DNA of 60,000 nucleotides from Gnetum montanum (lineage: Eukaryota; Streptophyta; Gnetopsida; Gnetales; Gnetaceae). Below the pieces are notes generated by a model. It did no database searches. It was not told the DNA's origin and worked only from the letters and a program-made list of their open reading frames with translations. Position 1 is the first letter of the stretch. The number at the start of each line of letters is the position of its first letter. This document shows positions 1-10,882 of this stretch, in pieces. Position numbers and translations under genes: made by a program. The stretch spans positions 64,001-124,000 of the forward strand of contig MNCI01010517.1 in the NCBI GenBank assembly GCA_015680685.1. Reading direction: 5' to 3'.

Positions 1-479
1 TTTAACATCTCTAAAATGGCTTTGGTAGAGAAATCAATAGAAACACCACCAACATCAATGGTGATGCCTTCTTCTTTATTGTGCCAAAATTGGTACATCT
101 CTCCCAGGTACCAATCACCACTTTTAGAGAGAATAGGCCATAGTGGGGACCCTTTAAGTTGGTCCCTGATTGCTTCGGGAGAAAACTTAGTGAAAGGTCC
201 AAAGTTGAGTTCCACAATCACAGCTATTGACGTGGACCTTTCATGAATTGCCTGAACACATTCTAGAGACAACATGAGGTGTTGTCCCTATTCAGGTGCT
301 CCACCATCTCCTCCCTCAGCATGTCTTGATTGCACAATAACAGGAGGTTCTTGATGAATGCTAAATGATTGTGCCTTCTATTCTATACATTCCTCGAGAA
401 ACACCTGGCCTCTACCTCTCCTTGGTTGTTTGGATGCACCCTGAGAGGGTCCTCCTTACTATCCTCTTTTAGGGGCCAT
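1..479 (-). pseudogene. ORF3 (env-position ORF), N-terminal part, broken by stops
   Basis: The reading frame begins with ATG at 479 (MAPKRG) and continues through in-frame stops to the window edge. From the internal Met at 275 it is fully open and leaves the window. All four interruptions (a TAG-TAA pair, then two TAGs) sit where a Gln codon is plausible. The N-terminus (MAPKRG, then GPSQ) matches the start of the ORF at 36873. A downstream block also aligns: PFT, then GDW, KEEGITIDV and a V-S-I-D-F-S-T-K-A-I-L-E-M segment here against PFT, GTW, KE, GDVTIKI and V-S-Y-S-V-E-A-I-V-E-A there. No known domain is recognised. The position after pol is where Athila elements carry an env-like gene, but no signal peptide or membrane segment is visible in this part. 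Confidence 0.6.
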
Positions 480-965
480 CTACAATCACACGGAACCATC
501 TATTAGTAAGGCTATTTATAGAATTTGATTTATACCTTACTTCCTACCTTAATAGATTCATTTCTTGATTCGTGTGATTCATAGTTAGAGATTTTCATGA
601 AAATTTCCCTAAAAGTTTTGATATTGGGCCCCATTTTGATTAGGTGATTCCAAAAAAAAATTCATGGTTTGGGTAAAGAGATAAAATTAATTTGGCAACC
701 ATTTCTAACAATTTTAAGGTCACTTATGATATCCTTCAGGCAATGACAAATTTCAAAAAAACTATGTACAAATTGGAATGTACCCTTCCCCCACAACTAA
801 GTTAAACACTCTGGGTTTAAGCAAGTTCGATTAGAACGAGAATCAAAGTGTTAATGATCAAGTTATGGATGTTTGAATGGTGGGTACACAAGCTTGACAA
901 TGTGAGGAAGAAAATTTCAACAATTCCCCTTACATGAACAGTGAAGAATGATGTTGACATGCATC

Positions 966-1077
966 NNNNNNNNNNNNNNNNNNNNNNNNNNNNNNNNNNN
1001 NNNNNNNNNNNNNNNNNNNNNNNNNNNNNNNNNNNNNNNNNNNNNNNNNNNNNNNNNNNNNNNNNNNNNNNNNNNNN
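966..1077. other. Assembly gap (112 N)
   Basis: An uninterrupted run of N. Translations crossing it are meaningless. Confidence 0.99.
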
Positions 1078-1846
1078 AGAGACCTAAAGGCACCAAGAGT
1101 GTAATGAGGTGGAATGTAACAATGAAATTCATGAATAGGATGAGGAAAAAGGACATGTAGTGGTGCACAGGAATGTTTGAATTAGAATGATGATAAAGAA
1201 AAAGATAATTGTAGCAATGCAATACCTGGAGGATGTAAGATGATGTGGTGATGTGCAAAGAGTGAAAATTACAAGAGTTACACAAGTGGGTCCTCCCCAA
1301 AGCAGATTCCTACCTATCATGCCCTTACGTAACCATACCTAAAAATGTTTGTAGGCACTAAAAGGGTTAAATGCAATCCACACCAATCCACAAAACACAC
1401 ACATGTAGATACCACCATGATGAGGTATGAGTTCTATGCCATACAAGACACAAGTTAGAAATACTTAGACAGTGCAATGAAACAAATCATAGAAGGGATT
1501 GCAGAGATCAGGATGTGAGGTAATTGACCCTAGGTGTAATGAATCCTAAGTGTAGGGCATGATTAAGGTTTCATTAGCCCATTGATCCAAGATCAAGACC
1601 AAGTCCATGCCTCTGATCAGTGACATCACATTGTTTCATCCAATGATGGACAACCACAAGAGCACCATGACAGCAAGGCGTAAGATCACTTGGCATTTTG
1701 TCCAATGGAGGAGTTTTTCTATGGCATATTCCTCATTGATCTTTTCTTGGATTTTTTCTTTTCTTTTCTTTTCTTTGCTTTTATTTTCTTCTTTTAGCTC
1801 CTTTAGCACTTTGTCCTTTCCAACAGTGAATAGGAAAAGTTGCCAA

Positions 1847-1868
1847 CCTTCAGGCATGGGTGCATGTC
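1847..1868 (-). repeat. Post-pol motif, single copy in element 1
   Basis: On the minus strand it reads GACATGCACCCATGCC then TGAAGG, preceded by CTAGAAA. This matches the motif repeated four times at 45287-45547 and present once at 35583-35604. Confidence 0.55.
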
Positions 1869-2370
1869 TTTCTAGTAGGACCCCCAGAACAACATTGAGT
1901 TTCATTATTGAGTGCTTTTATTACTCTTACTCCCATTTTTCGTTAGATCTACAAGGATCTTAGTACAACCAAGTTGCATGATAGCACCTACAAATGTCAC
2001 CAAAGAGAATCCACAAGTCCCCTTGATGTCACACCCTAGCCATTCCCTCTTAGTCCATCATTCTTCACTCTAAGCATAATGAGCACAAAATTACTTTAAG
2101 TTTTAATGATGGCAAGAATATCATCGTACTCAAAGTAGAACCTATTATTAATAGAACGGGTGGGTGGATGTTGTGGGCTCATTGTCCAAATAATTAGTCA
2201 TCTGAGACTTGATAGCATAGGACAACATCTCAACTGACAAGTCACATGAGTATTTTATTCACCAATGAGATTACCCTCAAAAAGATAAAACAACAAATTG
2301 GAAATGAAAAATTGGAAAACAAAAAATTGTAAAATCAAAGAAAAGGAAAAACATTTACTAATTTTGCTTG

Positions 2371-4393
2371 TTAGAATGGAGGATATCCCCCATAACTAAA
2401 CTTTTGAGCATGGCTAGAATTAATAAATGGAAAATGCATATCCATGCATGTGGGAAATATTGGAGTTTGGTTATATCCAAACCATAGGGTGTCTTTTGAT
2501 GTGGTGGCAGGAATGTACCCAAATTGGGGTTCACACACTTGATTAAAATAGGCATAGTGGGGCAAATTATAAGATGTGGTTAAGTGATAAGGAGTTAATC
2601 CACTATGGCACCCATGATCATAAAATGGTATGCACATATCCATATGTCTCCCTATGTGGTTATATTCATTAGGCCACATGGTAGTTGGAGTATTGACTGG
2701 TGGCCCTGTTAAGGTAACAAGAGGCATTGTGTTCAAGGAGGAAAATGCATCACAATGTTGAACTTGCACTGGGTTGGAGGATGCAGTGGTTTCGAAAGCA
2801 TGTTGTCTCTTTCTTTGGTCGTGCCTAAAGAAAGGACACTTTCAACATTGTGGAGGACCTCCACTACTATTGACCATAGTAGAAAAAGTAATGTTCGTGG
2901 GTTGGTGCTATGGTGCAAAACCTTTTGGCACAATTAGTGGCGATGTAGAAGGAGGTGAAGGGTAAGAATATTGAGGGTGAGGAGAAGTGCAAGGAACATG
3001 AGGTGGTGATCTTGTGGGAGAGGACATGGGTCGATAGTACTTAGGAGAATGATAATGATGTGGTGAGATAGAGTATGTTGACCCAGTTGGGAAAATAGGA
3101 TGCTAAACTTGATAAGTGCTTGGGTTCGGATGGTATGATGAATGTGACCAGTTTGAGGGTGGCCTCCCCCACGGATAGGATTTTTGCCATTGTGATTGAA
3201 CACGGTATTTTTGTATGAACTCTGGATGTAACATTCCTCCCCAATGCTCATGTAAATGTGACAATATTGGGCATTGACCTTTGGGATGATCATACAAGTA
3301 AATGTTACATTGATACGTATGATTTGCAGTTGAGTTCTTATCCTTATTCTCTTCAACCCTTCTTTCCAATTGTCTAGTGGTGTTCTGTCCTATTTCTTGG
3401 TTTGTCGTGGTTCCACCTCTAATAATGTTGGCATATTCTCCAAATTTTTCATGTATCCATTTCATCATCTTATTGATCTTTGCCTTAATTTCATCTAGTG
3501 ATTGTAGTATTGGCAAGGATGATTTCACCTCCTTAAGATGAGTTGATTTCTCCTCTTCATGATCAGGGACCTTTGCTATTTTGAGATTTTGGTCCTATTG
3601 AGAGCTTTCAACATTCTCCCATTTAGCCATTTCTCCTTCTTCTTTTGCTACTTGCTTAATAAGTTCTTGGAATTGGTGGGTTTGTAGTTCATATAGTTGA
3701 CCTTGGGCATACATCCCTAGGGTCTTCCTTGTTTCATTACAGAGCCCATCCATGATGTGGTACATTAGCCTTTCCTTAGAGAATCCATGGCTTGGGCAAT
3801 TGTTTAACAACAAACAGTATCTTTCTAAGGCCATGTCCAAGGGTTCATGTTGCCCTTGTTTCCATTCTTGGATTTTTCTCCTCAAGGTTGACACTCTTGC
3901 ATAAGTTTGATATCTTTCATTGAAGAGTTCTACCATTGTTGGCCAACAAGGACTTGTACCATACTTTTGCTTGGCCAATGAGTATCGTAGGAAAGAGCTT
4001 AAGTTTTTGCCACCCATTATCAATATTATTCTATACATAGGCATCATGGAAGGCTTGTAAATGATGTTTTGAATCTAAATCATAGCCTCTTGAAAACTTG
4101 GGAAAGTTATTTAAATCAAGCTTAGGTAGACGACTTTCCTTACTATGCCTATGGGAGATTCGAATAGCCTCTTGTATATGCATTAGGCTCTTAGTGGCCA
4201 GCATGGGTTCATCGTCACTAGGTAGGTTATGAATTTGTGATTTGGGGCAATGTTGTCTTTGTTTATGTACATAGGAGACCCCTACATAATATTGAGTACT
4301 CCAAACTTTGTCTTCTTCATCATATAATTCGTTGGTCCTCCAATGAATTGCCTTACTAGTTGTTGCCTTATCATAGTCTTGTGAGAGAGACAT
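2371..4393 (-). pseudogene. gag: Athila-like gag, frameshifted
   Basis: This is the capsid/nucleocapsid precursor of element 1. It starts at ATG 4393, 118 bases after the primer site. The first frame (4393-4034) holds the conserved block DDEPMLATKSLMHIQEAIRI and a region ending LQAFHDAYV. A shift near 4040-3980 moves into the next frame, which carries the retrotransposon gag core: VELFNERYQTYARV, then a WKQGQHEPLD segment, CPSHGFSKE and the ETRKTLGMYAQGQL block, down to about 3595. After one stop it continues with a charged linker, a zinc-knuckle variant (C-N-I-Y-x-Y-D-H-P-K-G-Q-C then ILSHL, near 3270) and a long Pro/Tyr/His-rich tail to 2371. With only a few stops and one or two shifts it is the best-preserved gag in the window. 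The family assignment follows from the gag core and its matches to the copies at 28681 and 41866. Confidence 0.75.
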
Positions 4394-4510
4394 TGTTGTG
4401 AATTTTTGTGTGACTTATTTGCAATTACTTTATTTTTTTAAAAGGTATATCATCAAGGCTCCGTTACAACAATCTTGGATGATGTAACTAATCTAAATAA
4501 CTAGCACCAT

Positions 4511-4528
4511 CCTTAGCAACGGCACTAA
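4511..4528 (-). other. Primer binding site, tRNA-Asp type
   Basis: On the minus strand, directly after the LTR end, it reads TTAGTGCCGTTGCTAAGG. This matches the complement of the plant tRNA-Asp 3' end (TGGCGCCGTTGCCGGGG) apart from a one-base offset and transitions. It fixes the LTR boundary and the element's orientation. Confidence 0.8.
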
Positions 4529-5388
4529 TGATGAGTAGTGAGGTACCCTTACATTCAACCATACGAATACGGGTGTTCATGCACGATCTGGTTGAACTCC
4601 GCAGATAGACTAGTTATGGTATCTAGATAGTTACACATTGATTGCAGTTCACTATCTTCCCACCTAGACTAGTATTTACTTGGTCACATATGGTTTAGTC
4701 CAGAGTGAGGCGAATGATGTGATCCTAGACTAGTGCTACTCCTAGAGACAATGGAAAATAATCTTGTTTTAAGCTAATAGGTGATGAGAAGCAAAATCTA
4801 AACTAGCCTAACTGCGATGAGCATCCTTCCTTAATAATTTGTATGCATCTTGGACCTCATGTACTACTTCTAGGATTACCAAGCACATATTACTTGAGTA
4901 CTCCTAGATATGCTACTGGGTTACCAAGTAGTTACACTTAAATGTTCATGATTAAGTCGTACTCATTCCGCATTTAATAATAATAATATTATATGATGAT
5001 AAAGAAATATTAACGAAGAAAACAATAAATAACAATTAACAATTAAAATAATTAAAAGCTAAGTGAATGCTGCAATGATGGAGTAATCTCGATCTTTATT
5101 GCTGATCATGTGCATGTCCAAGTATGTTAGGCTCGAATAAAGCTTTCATACAATTACAATCATCACACTGCAAGCATGCCTTGGGGAAAGAATTGAAATG
5201 AATTGAAAACTGACAAAAAGACTCTACTCTAACACTATCTCCCCTCTCTTCCTGTGTGCCCAAATGTGTATTTATAGGCTTACATAGGAATCACGATATC
5301 ATGTACCCAATATCATTATCCAAGCCATGATATTGCGTACCTGATATCGAGGATCCGATATCAAGGCCTGACAAACCATGATTCATTA
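4529..5388 (-). repeat. 5' LTR of element 1 (about 860 bp)
   Basis: The 3' end (TCATCA on the minus strand) abuts the primer site. The 5' end, by comparison with the LTRs at 39810 and 27635, is a mutated TGATGAATCAT (TAATGAATCAT). U3 is packed with GATATC-type short palindromes (5289-5370), then a TATA box at 5276-5269. The remaining part shares blocks with the other LTRs, such as CTTGGTAA, CCATAC and GGTTGA...GGGGTACCTCACTACTCATCA spread over the last part. Confidence 0.8.
5269..5276 (-). promoter_or_regulatory. TATA box of element 1 LTR
   Basis: TATAAATA on the minus strand, placed just downstream of the GATATC-rich U3. The same element lies at the equivalent place in the other LTRs (13384, 25393, 41031, 47131). 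Confidence 0.6.
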
Positions 5389-5733
5389 ATGTTCAATGAC
5401 CATAGCTTGTCCTTAGATTTTACAACCTTGAAGAAATGCAATCAATGAGATAACATCAAGGTGTAAGTAATTAACCAAGTTGATGTAGAGTTTGCTAAGT
5501 ACAAGATGCGGTATTCTCAAGTATACCTAAAATGCATAGTTGTCAAATACATCCATGAATTTTGGCATCTCCAAGATCTTAAAGTACATGTACAAGTTCA
5601 ACGTAAAGTTTTTGCCTTACCCACTAAGTCAAGTATAACTTATTTTTATTTTGTGATTTTTTTTATTTTATGACTTACTTAGGTTACATTAGTTTTTTAT
5701 AATTTTATAGGTTACCTATGTTATGTATAACAT
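5389..5733. other. Spacer, nothing recognised
   Basis: AT-rich sequence upstream of element 1 with no open frame or repeat that I can name. Confidence 0.5.
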
Positions 5734-6111
5734 ATTTTCTGCAAAAGTCTACCATCACCATGTAGTTTTGGTCGAACCAAGGAGAAAATTCTTCTCAAGT
5801 GGGATGAGGTAGACAAGGCACAAGAATGGCTATCCAACAAAGCCTATGTAGATATCCAATAGAGAATAACTGATACATACTTGTTTGATCTCTTTATGCT
5901 TCTTAGTTCATCTAGTTTGCCTACTAAGATGCTAACAATGATTGATTCTTTTAATGAGGATATTACAAAATTTTGCACTCATGTACATGGCTTGCCAGTA
6001 GTTTTAACTATTGATGAAGAGTTATTTCATAATCTTTTTGGTATGCCTCTTAAAGGTTTAAGATGACAACTAGAGCAAGAAAAGATTCAAGTTGTAGGAA
6101 GAATCTAGAGG
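5734..6111 (+). pseudogene. Fragment of an unknown repeat-type ORF
   Basis: A plus-strand frame follows a stop at 5728. It reads SLPSPCSFGR, KILLKWDEVDKAQEWLS, a TAG, then an open stretch 5863-6063 with FCTHVHGLPVVLTIDEELF and NLFGMPLKGL, a TGA, then EQEKIQVVGRI. The interruptions again fall where Gln or Trp would fit. The HGLPV-x-L-x-(I/V)-x-x-x-x-F...GMP pattern recalls ORFs found in plant retroelement debris, and it is loosely similar in style to the ORF3 core. I do not recognise the family and cannot say whether it belongs to an element or to a dead host gene. A pyrimidine-rich stretch ending in TGCAAAAG just before it could be an old splice acceptor. Confidence 0.35.
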
Positions 6112-7717
6112 CTTAGCCTAAATCACCTCTTAGTGTGACACTATCTTTTAAAAATTGTAATATTGAGGAGGTAATGAGTTGTACCCTTTGTTCTACTCTA
6201 GAGTGTTCCCTGTGTTGTTGCCACAAAAGAAAACCATGGAAGTACAAAAGAAAACCTGTAGTCTTTGCAATGTTGCCACTGTTGACGGGCATCAACTACA
6301 ACTGTCTAGTATCACATGTCAGTTGTCTGCCATCGCATGTTAGTTGTCTGCATGTTAGACACAAGAGGTCACCTCTTGGAAAGAGGAAAGGCTGCCTGCT
6401 AGGACACAAAAAAATAAAGAAAACAAAATAGGAGGAAACCACCAGCTGCTGGTTTCCCTAGCTACTGCTGGATCAATCTTTGTTTTTCATTCGCCTACCA
6501 CTATCGGTGTCTGCAGCCAGAATAAGAGAGAGCTTGCTACCGTCTACAGCTGAGTTATGTGCTATTTTCCACCCTAGGAGACTGCAAAAAAAAGAGAGGG
6601 GAAACCGTTGCCTGCTGCCCACTTGACGCTGCGCATTTTGTGCTAACTTGCGCCTGTTGTTTGACATGCAGTCACTTTGTCCGCATCCTTCGCTGACGCG
6701 CGATCTGCAATGCGCACACACTAATGCCGGCTACATATCCATGGCATCCTTATGAGGCAGAGCCAATCTGGCATCTTGACAGCCCCCTTGCTGTTGCGAT
6801 TTTCTATAGTTAGTTTATAGTTTAAATTATTTTCTATAATAAATAAATATGAAACTAGAATTGAAACAAAGCTTTTATTACCTTCAAAGATCCAATGGAT
6901 CCTTTGGACCAACATTACACTTGTGTAATAAAAAGTTAAATATAAAACATAGTTAGCTAACTCACAAAAGATTATATAGAATTTTTTTTACCATATTGCT
7001 ATTGATCATGCCCCCATGTGACAAAATGGGCAAGGTTGGCCTCAACAATCATTTTATTGTTTTATTTGGATATGTTGGTAATCATTATGGTTACTAATGA
7101 TTATATGTTTTATTGTCTACAAGCCCCAAGTGATGATGGTGATGGCTCTACCAACATTCCTACTCTTCCTTCTACATTCTAGTTAGGCTATTGATTATGA
7201 TGATGATGAAGTGTTATTTTTATATGTTATGGCTACTATCTTACTAGCATTTTTGATTTCATATGCTATGTATTGTTTATCATTTGTTACACAATGTAAC
7301 TATGACTATTGTTGTGGACTACTTGGTTATATTTGGCCTTATGATATCACGTTTTGGCTTTAGATCGACACTACTCTTTGGCTATAGGTTTTTAGTTTTA
7401 TTTTTTATGTTTTATGTTTTTCTGTATTTTATGTAAACTATAAATGTAGGCTACGAGTTAAAATAAAAGTGAAAAACAAAGTGACAAAGTAAAACTTGAT
7501 ATGATATAATAAAATAGCAATTGTAAAATGAGGCATAAGCATGAAATTAAGAACTATAAACAATGCAATAAAGTAAACATGCCACAATGTATATACAGAG
7601 AGAAGGAAAAAGAAGACATGTTAATCATGTAATTATTTCCTAAACTTTGATAGATTAGAAAACTAGTAAGCCTTTTCATGTACGTTTTTGTACTTTTCAT
7701 TTCTTTCACTAATGATG
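6112..7717. other. Spacer with a GC-richer stretch
   Basis: No coding sequence is supported. The part at 6430-6780 is less AT-rich than its surroundings and contains several CG dinucleotides, so it may be younger or less methylated. A short 22-bp direct repeat (ATGT-AGTTGTCTGC) lies at 6313-6357. The part at 7130-7220 encodes a short acidic frame (SDDGDGSTNIPTLPS) ending at a stop, too short to assign. Confidence 0.4.
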
Positions 7718-8330
7718 CTAAATGGAAGTACCATTTAAGTTTTCATTATTGTTGGTCTTAGCTTCATTAAGCTTATTGTGGTCATTGGTTTTGTTGTTAA
7801 TCACTAGAGTTTTCTCTTGGAATCCCACCTTTGATCCTTGTTGAATGTCAACATTATTAATAGATAAGGGAATTGTGTTATCTCCATGGATGATGATTTC
7901 ACCTCCTTCATAAGGTAAATGAATCTTGTGATAAATTAGTGATGAAACTGCTTGTAACTTAGCCAACCATGGCCATCCTAGAATCAAGTTAAAGCTAGGT
8001 CTTTTCTCAAATACTAGTAAGTTAGTGGATGTGGAAAACTATTCCTTAGCTATAAAGGCTAATGAAATGGACCCTCTCACTACTGCTCATGACTTGTTAA
8101 ATGATTTGAGTGTTGAAGTAGAAGTGTCCTAAACATTTTCAACTAAGCCTAATTGTTCGACAATGGGTAATGGGATGATATTCGTTTTTGCTCCATTGTT
8201 GACATGGACCTAATGAACTTTGTATTGGCCTACTCATATAGTGATGAAAAGAGGAGCACACAACACTTCACTACTTTATGAATTATTGTTAACTTCACTA
8301 TCATGAAATGTAAAGGTGATTTATTTTAGT
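7718..8330 (-). pseudogene. Tat/Ogre-like aspartic protease region, decayed
   Basis: On the minus strand the frame reads VHVNNGAKTNIIPLPI, VEQLGL, then after stops LILGWPWLAKLQAVSSL and KIHLPYEGGEIIIHGD. This is the retropepsin-like domain of Tat/Ogre-type Ty3/gypsy polyproteins: the D-x-G-S-x-x-N-I-L-P active-site loop, followed by the ILGRPWL-x-x-x-x-A-V-P-S element and an I-x-G-D end. The catalytic Asp codon (8200-8198) is now Asn. Frame-breaking stops lie near 8055, 8105, 8130 and 8210. It lies downstream of the gag at 10702-9210 on the same strand. No RT follows toward lower coordinates, so the element is truncated or deleted after protease. Confidence 0.65.
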
Positions 8331-9209
8331 TCTTCCTTGAGATGACATGAGAATGGAGTGGATGGACTCCCACTAGTAGGCATGTCTTAAGTCACAAGGA
8401 TAAACATCAACATTTTGACAAGTCATTTATGATAAGTAGGAGAAGTCATAACCAAATTGTAGAGGCTCAAGGAAGTGTTTTTCTATTTTAGTAAGAGTTT
8501 TACTTGTTCCATGGCCATGAGGAAATCATTGTCATTAGTATGTTGTTTTTCTACTTTATTGGCCTTGACCTCCTCCATCTTTCCTCGGATTTTAACTTCA
8601 TGTTTAAGTATGTCTTTTTAAGACTCCTTACATTTTTCTTATTTGTGGTTCTCCTTAGGCTAGCTAGTGATGTGGTTTGAACATTAGGATTCACGGGTAT
8701 AGTTAAGATTAGGGTAGACATCAATGTACCTACTTCTTTCTAGACTTTTTGTTTAGTACTCTCCATAGCTTGAGGCTTAGGAATTAACAATTTTCATTAT
8801 TTTTGTGGCAACTTCTTATTGGTTGAATGGAAGGATGTCAATGCATTGGCCATTACAAGTGAACACTAGTTGACACTTGTTATAGGCTTATAAGTAGAAG
8901 GGGGAGAAACTCTAATGATGAAGGACTCTCTAGGAGGTGTAAGTGGTGGTATCCTTATGATAAAACTGGTTCTTGAACCCATGTAAGTTGAAGCCCAATG
9001 ATTACAAGGGGATACCTTAATCATAAATAACTCTCTAGCAGGTTGAGGCTTATTAGGAACATTAAATGTGGCTATGGTATAAGGATCATTGCTAACATTA
9101 AGGGGGACTTTGTACACTAGTATTGGTTAGTCCTAGAGCCTTATGTAGTTATATGCATCTAGAACTAATTCTTTACTATTGATCATCTTTTAAAGATCAT
9201 CCTTCAAGG
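8331..9209 (-). other. Gag-protease linker of the Tat-like element
   Basis: Decayed sequence between gag and protease. One open piece (9117-8866, 83 residues, Ser/Pro-rich with a repeated SFIIR(I/V) phrase) fits the low-complexity linker of such polyproteins, but no domain is visible. Confidence 0.4.
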
Positions 9210-10702
9210 CTAAGAAAAATTAGTGTCATGGCTAGGAAGTTGGTGATGGTGGCAAAATTTATGTAGACGGAAGTATTTAGGCATTTTTAGATCATCTTTT
9301 GTAGCTATGGTTGGATCCCTAGCAATCTCACATAGATAATCATGTCTTTTGCAAGCATTCTTTGATAGTTGCCTGTGTTGGATACAACTACTTTTAACTA
9401 ATTGATTGAAAAGCTTAGAAGGTTTCATAGGTAGTTTCATGTACTTAGACTGGTCCTTATGCTCAAAGTTTGATTTTGGCATATTAAAGATACTAGAAGT
9501 GCTTGAAGTGAGTGGTTGGAATGAAATGGTAGGGGCTTTGGATTGTGACATGTTTTACCCCCTTGTCAGTTTTGCATTCTTGGCTATAGTGGCTACAGCC
9601 ACATGTGCTTGTTTACTCTTGTCTCTATTCCTCTTCATATGTTGATTCTTATTGGCTATATAAGCTAGGTCATTACTATCTTCTACAACATCCTCTATGT
9701 TCTTAATCTAGGAAAAGGCTTAATTGAGTGACTAAGGATCCAAGTAATATAGTTTTGACTTGATAAAGTCATTGAATGCTCCCTTGGAGATAGCCAAAAA
9801 TTGATTTTCAAAGATGGATTCAGGAATTTCATTAAGGATTGCATTCCAACTCTAAATGAAATTCTGGACTAGTTTTAAGGGGCCCTTATCTCACTTTCAT
9901 GAGTTGGTTTAGCATTGTATCAAGTTTTAAGTTATATTTGAAGTGATTGATAAACTAGGTTGTCAAGTCATCAAGGAAAGAGATAGAACCTCTAGGTAAT
10001 GTGTAGTACCAGTCTAGAGATTTTTTCAATAAGAACATAGGGAAAATTTGCAATACAATGTGTGGTCAAGCTTATAATAGGAGGCATTCATAATGGAAGG
10101 TGATGAGGTGATAATTAGGATCACCTTCACCATTGTACTTGGTGAAATGGGAAATTGGGATGCCTACAGGTAATGTTATTTGAGGGATGACTAGGCTAAT
10201 GGGATCATCTTGATAAAAATCCATGACTTTTACCATTTGGGTCATACCAGCTTTGATTTTACACAACTCCTCAATAAGGGTCTAGATCATTTGAAAGGCT
10301 TGATCTAGATCTTGTGGAACTTTTGCGGGCTACATTGATGATTGGACAATTTGTGGCTATGAAATAGATAATGGTATGGATTGGAGGGATCGTGTGACTA
10401 CCATTGTGGAAGGGTTGAACATAGAGAATGATGTTTGCATAAGAATGTGAGGAACAAAGGGGATATTAGTGGTAAATGGGTTACATAAAAAATGGGGGAT
10501 TTGAGATCCAAAATAGGGACCAACTAAAACTATAAAGGGTTGTGACATAGAAGGGATTACTAGTGGAAGCTAGGCCACTGTAGCAAAAGGTGTTGAGGTA
10601 AACATGAGAGCGAATAGGAAAGTGGATTAAGAGGTTTGACTCAAGAAGTCTACAAGAGATTCTTGGTTTTATCACCAAGATGGAGTGTACATGGTTGGTC
10701 AT
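9210..10702 (-). pseudogene. gag: Tat/Ogre-like gag, decayed
   Basis: In the minus-strand frame near 10266-10072: LPVGIPISHFTKYNGEGDPN then HLITFHYECLL, the usual start of the Tat-type capsid (P-x-F-x-K-Y-x-G-x-x-D-P-x-x-H-L). It continues through stops with FPMFLLKKSLDWYYTLPRGS, ISFLDDLTT and FINHFKYNL, which is the retrotransposon gag family core (A-x-x-W-Y-x-x-L-P-x-G-S-I-x-x-W). Toward the end (9551-9210) is a zinc-knuckle-like segment, FCHHHQLPSHDTNFS, matching the C-x-x-H-x(n)-H-D-T-x-x-C pattern with the last Cys changed to Ser. At least eight stops are present. The part from 10702 to 10280 is assigned only by position. Confidence 0.65.
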
Positions 10703-10882
10703 GGATACCTTAGGGATGAATCACTATGAAGGATCCCCCCATGTGAGTATTAGTCTTGATATAAGCTCCAAACTTATCCTAATCCTGTTGATCTTGATCT
10801 AAACTAGCTTCCTCACTTACTTTGATCTTATTGTTTGCATCTATAAAATACACTAACATGTACACATAGAATTCCAATAGTT

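Larger units (their letters stand above)
480..2370 (-). other. Post-gag/post-pol non-coding spacer of element 1
   Basis: No coding sequence is recognised here. On the minus strand it holds a block (around 2045-1980) with GTGTGACATCAAGG followed by ACTTGT, which is also present after pol in the elements at 27635 (near 35365) and 40913 (near 45145), and one copy of the 22-nt post-pol motif at 1868-1847. A pyrimidine-rich tract lies at 1740-1800. An assembly gap lies inside (966-1077). Confidence 0.55.
1..5388 (-). mobile_element. Athila-like Ty3/gypsy element 1, 3' part outside window, pol missing
   Basis: Reading down the minus strand from 5388, the order is a 5' LTR (5388-4529), a tRNA-Asp-type primer site (4528-4511), gag (4393-2371), a non-coding spacer holding the post-pol motif, and the start of ORF3 (479 to the window edge). 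This is the order of the complete element at 27635-40665, except that protease, RT, RNase H and integrase are absent: gag runs directly into the post-pol spacer. The 3' LTR must lie before position 1. The gag is better preserved than in the other copies, so this copy is probably younger. Membership of the Athila lineage is inferred from the homologous complete copy. Confidence 0.75.

Noticed and set aside
917-1320. Open frames crossing or near the N run
   Set aside because: They exist only because the N run has no stop codons, and the rest is Ile/Ser/His-rich non-coding translation.
5289-5370. CRISPR-like or satellite array of GATATC units
   Set aside because: Spacing is irregular and the units sit inside an LTR upstream of a TATA box. 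They are better read as U3 elements.
6135-6431. 98-codon plus-strand frame, Cys/Lys-rich
   Set aside because: No similarity recognised. It starts inside the tail of the 5734-6111 fragment in another frame and contains a short direct repeat. Likely chance.
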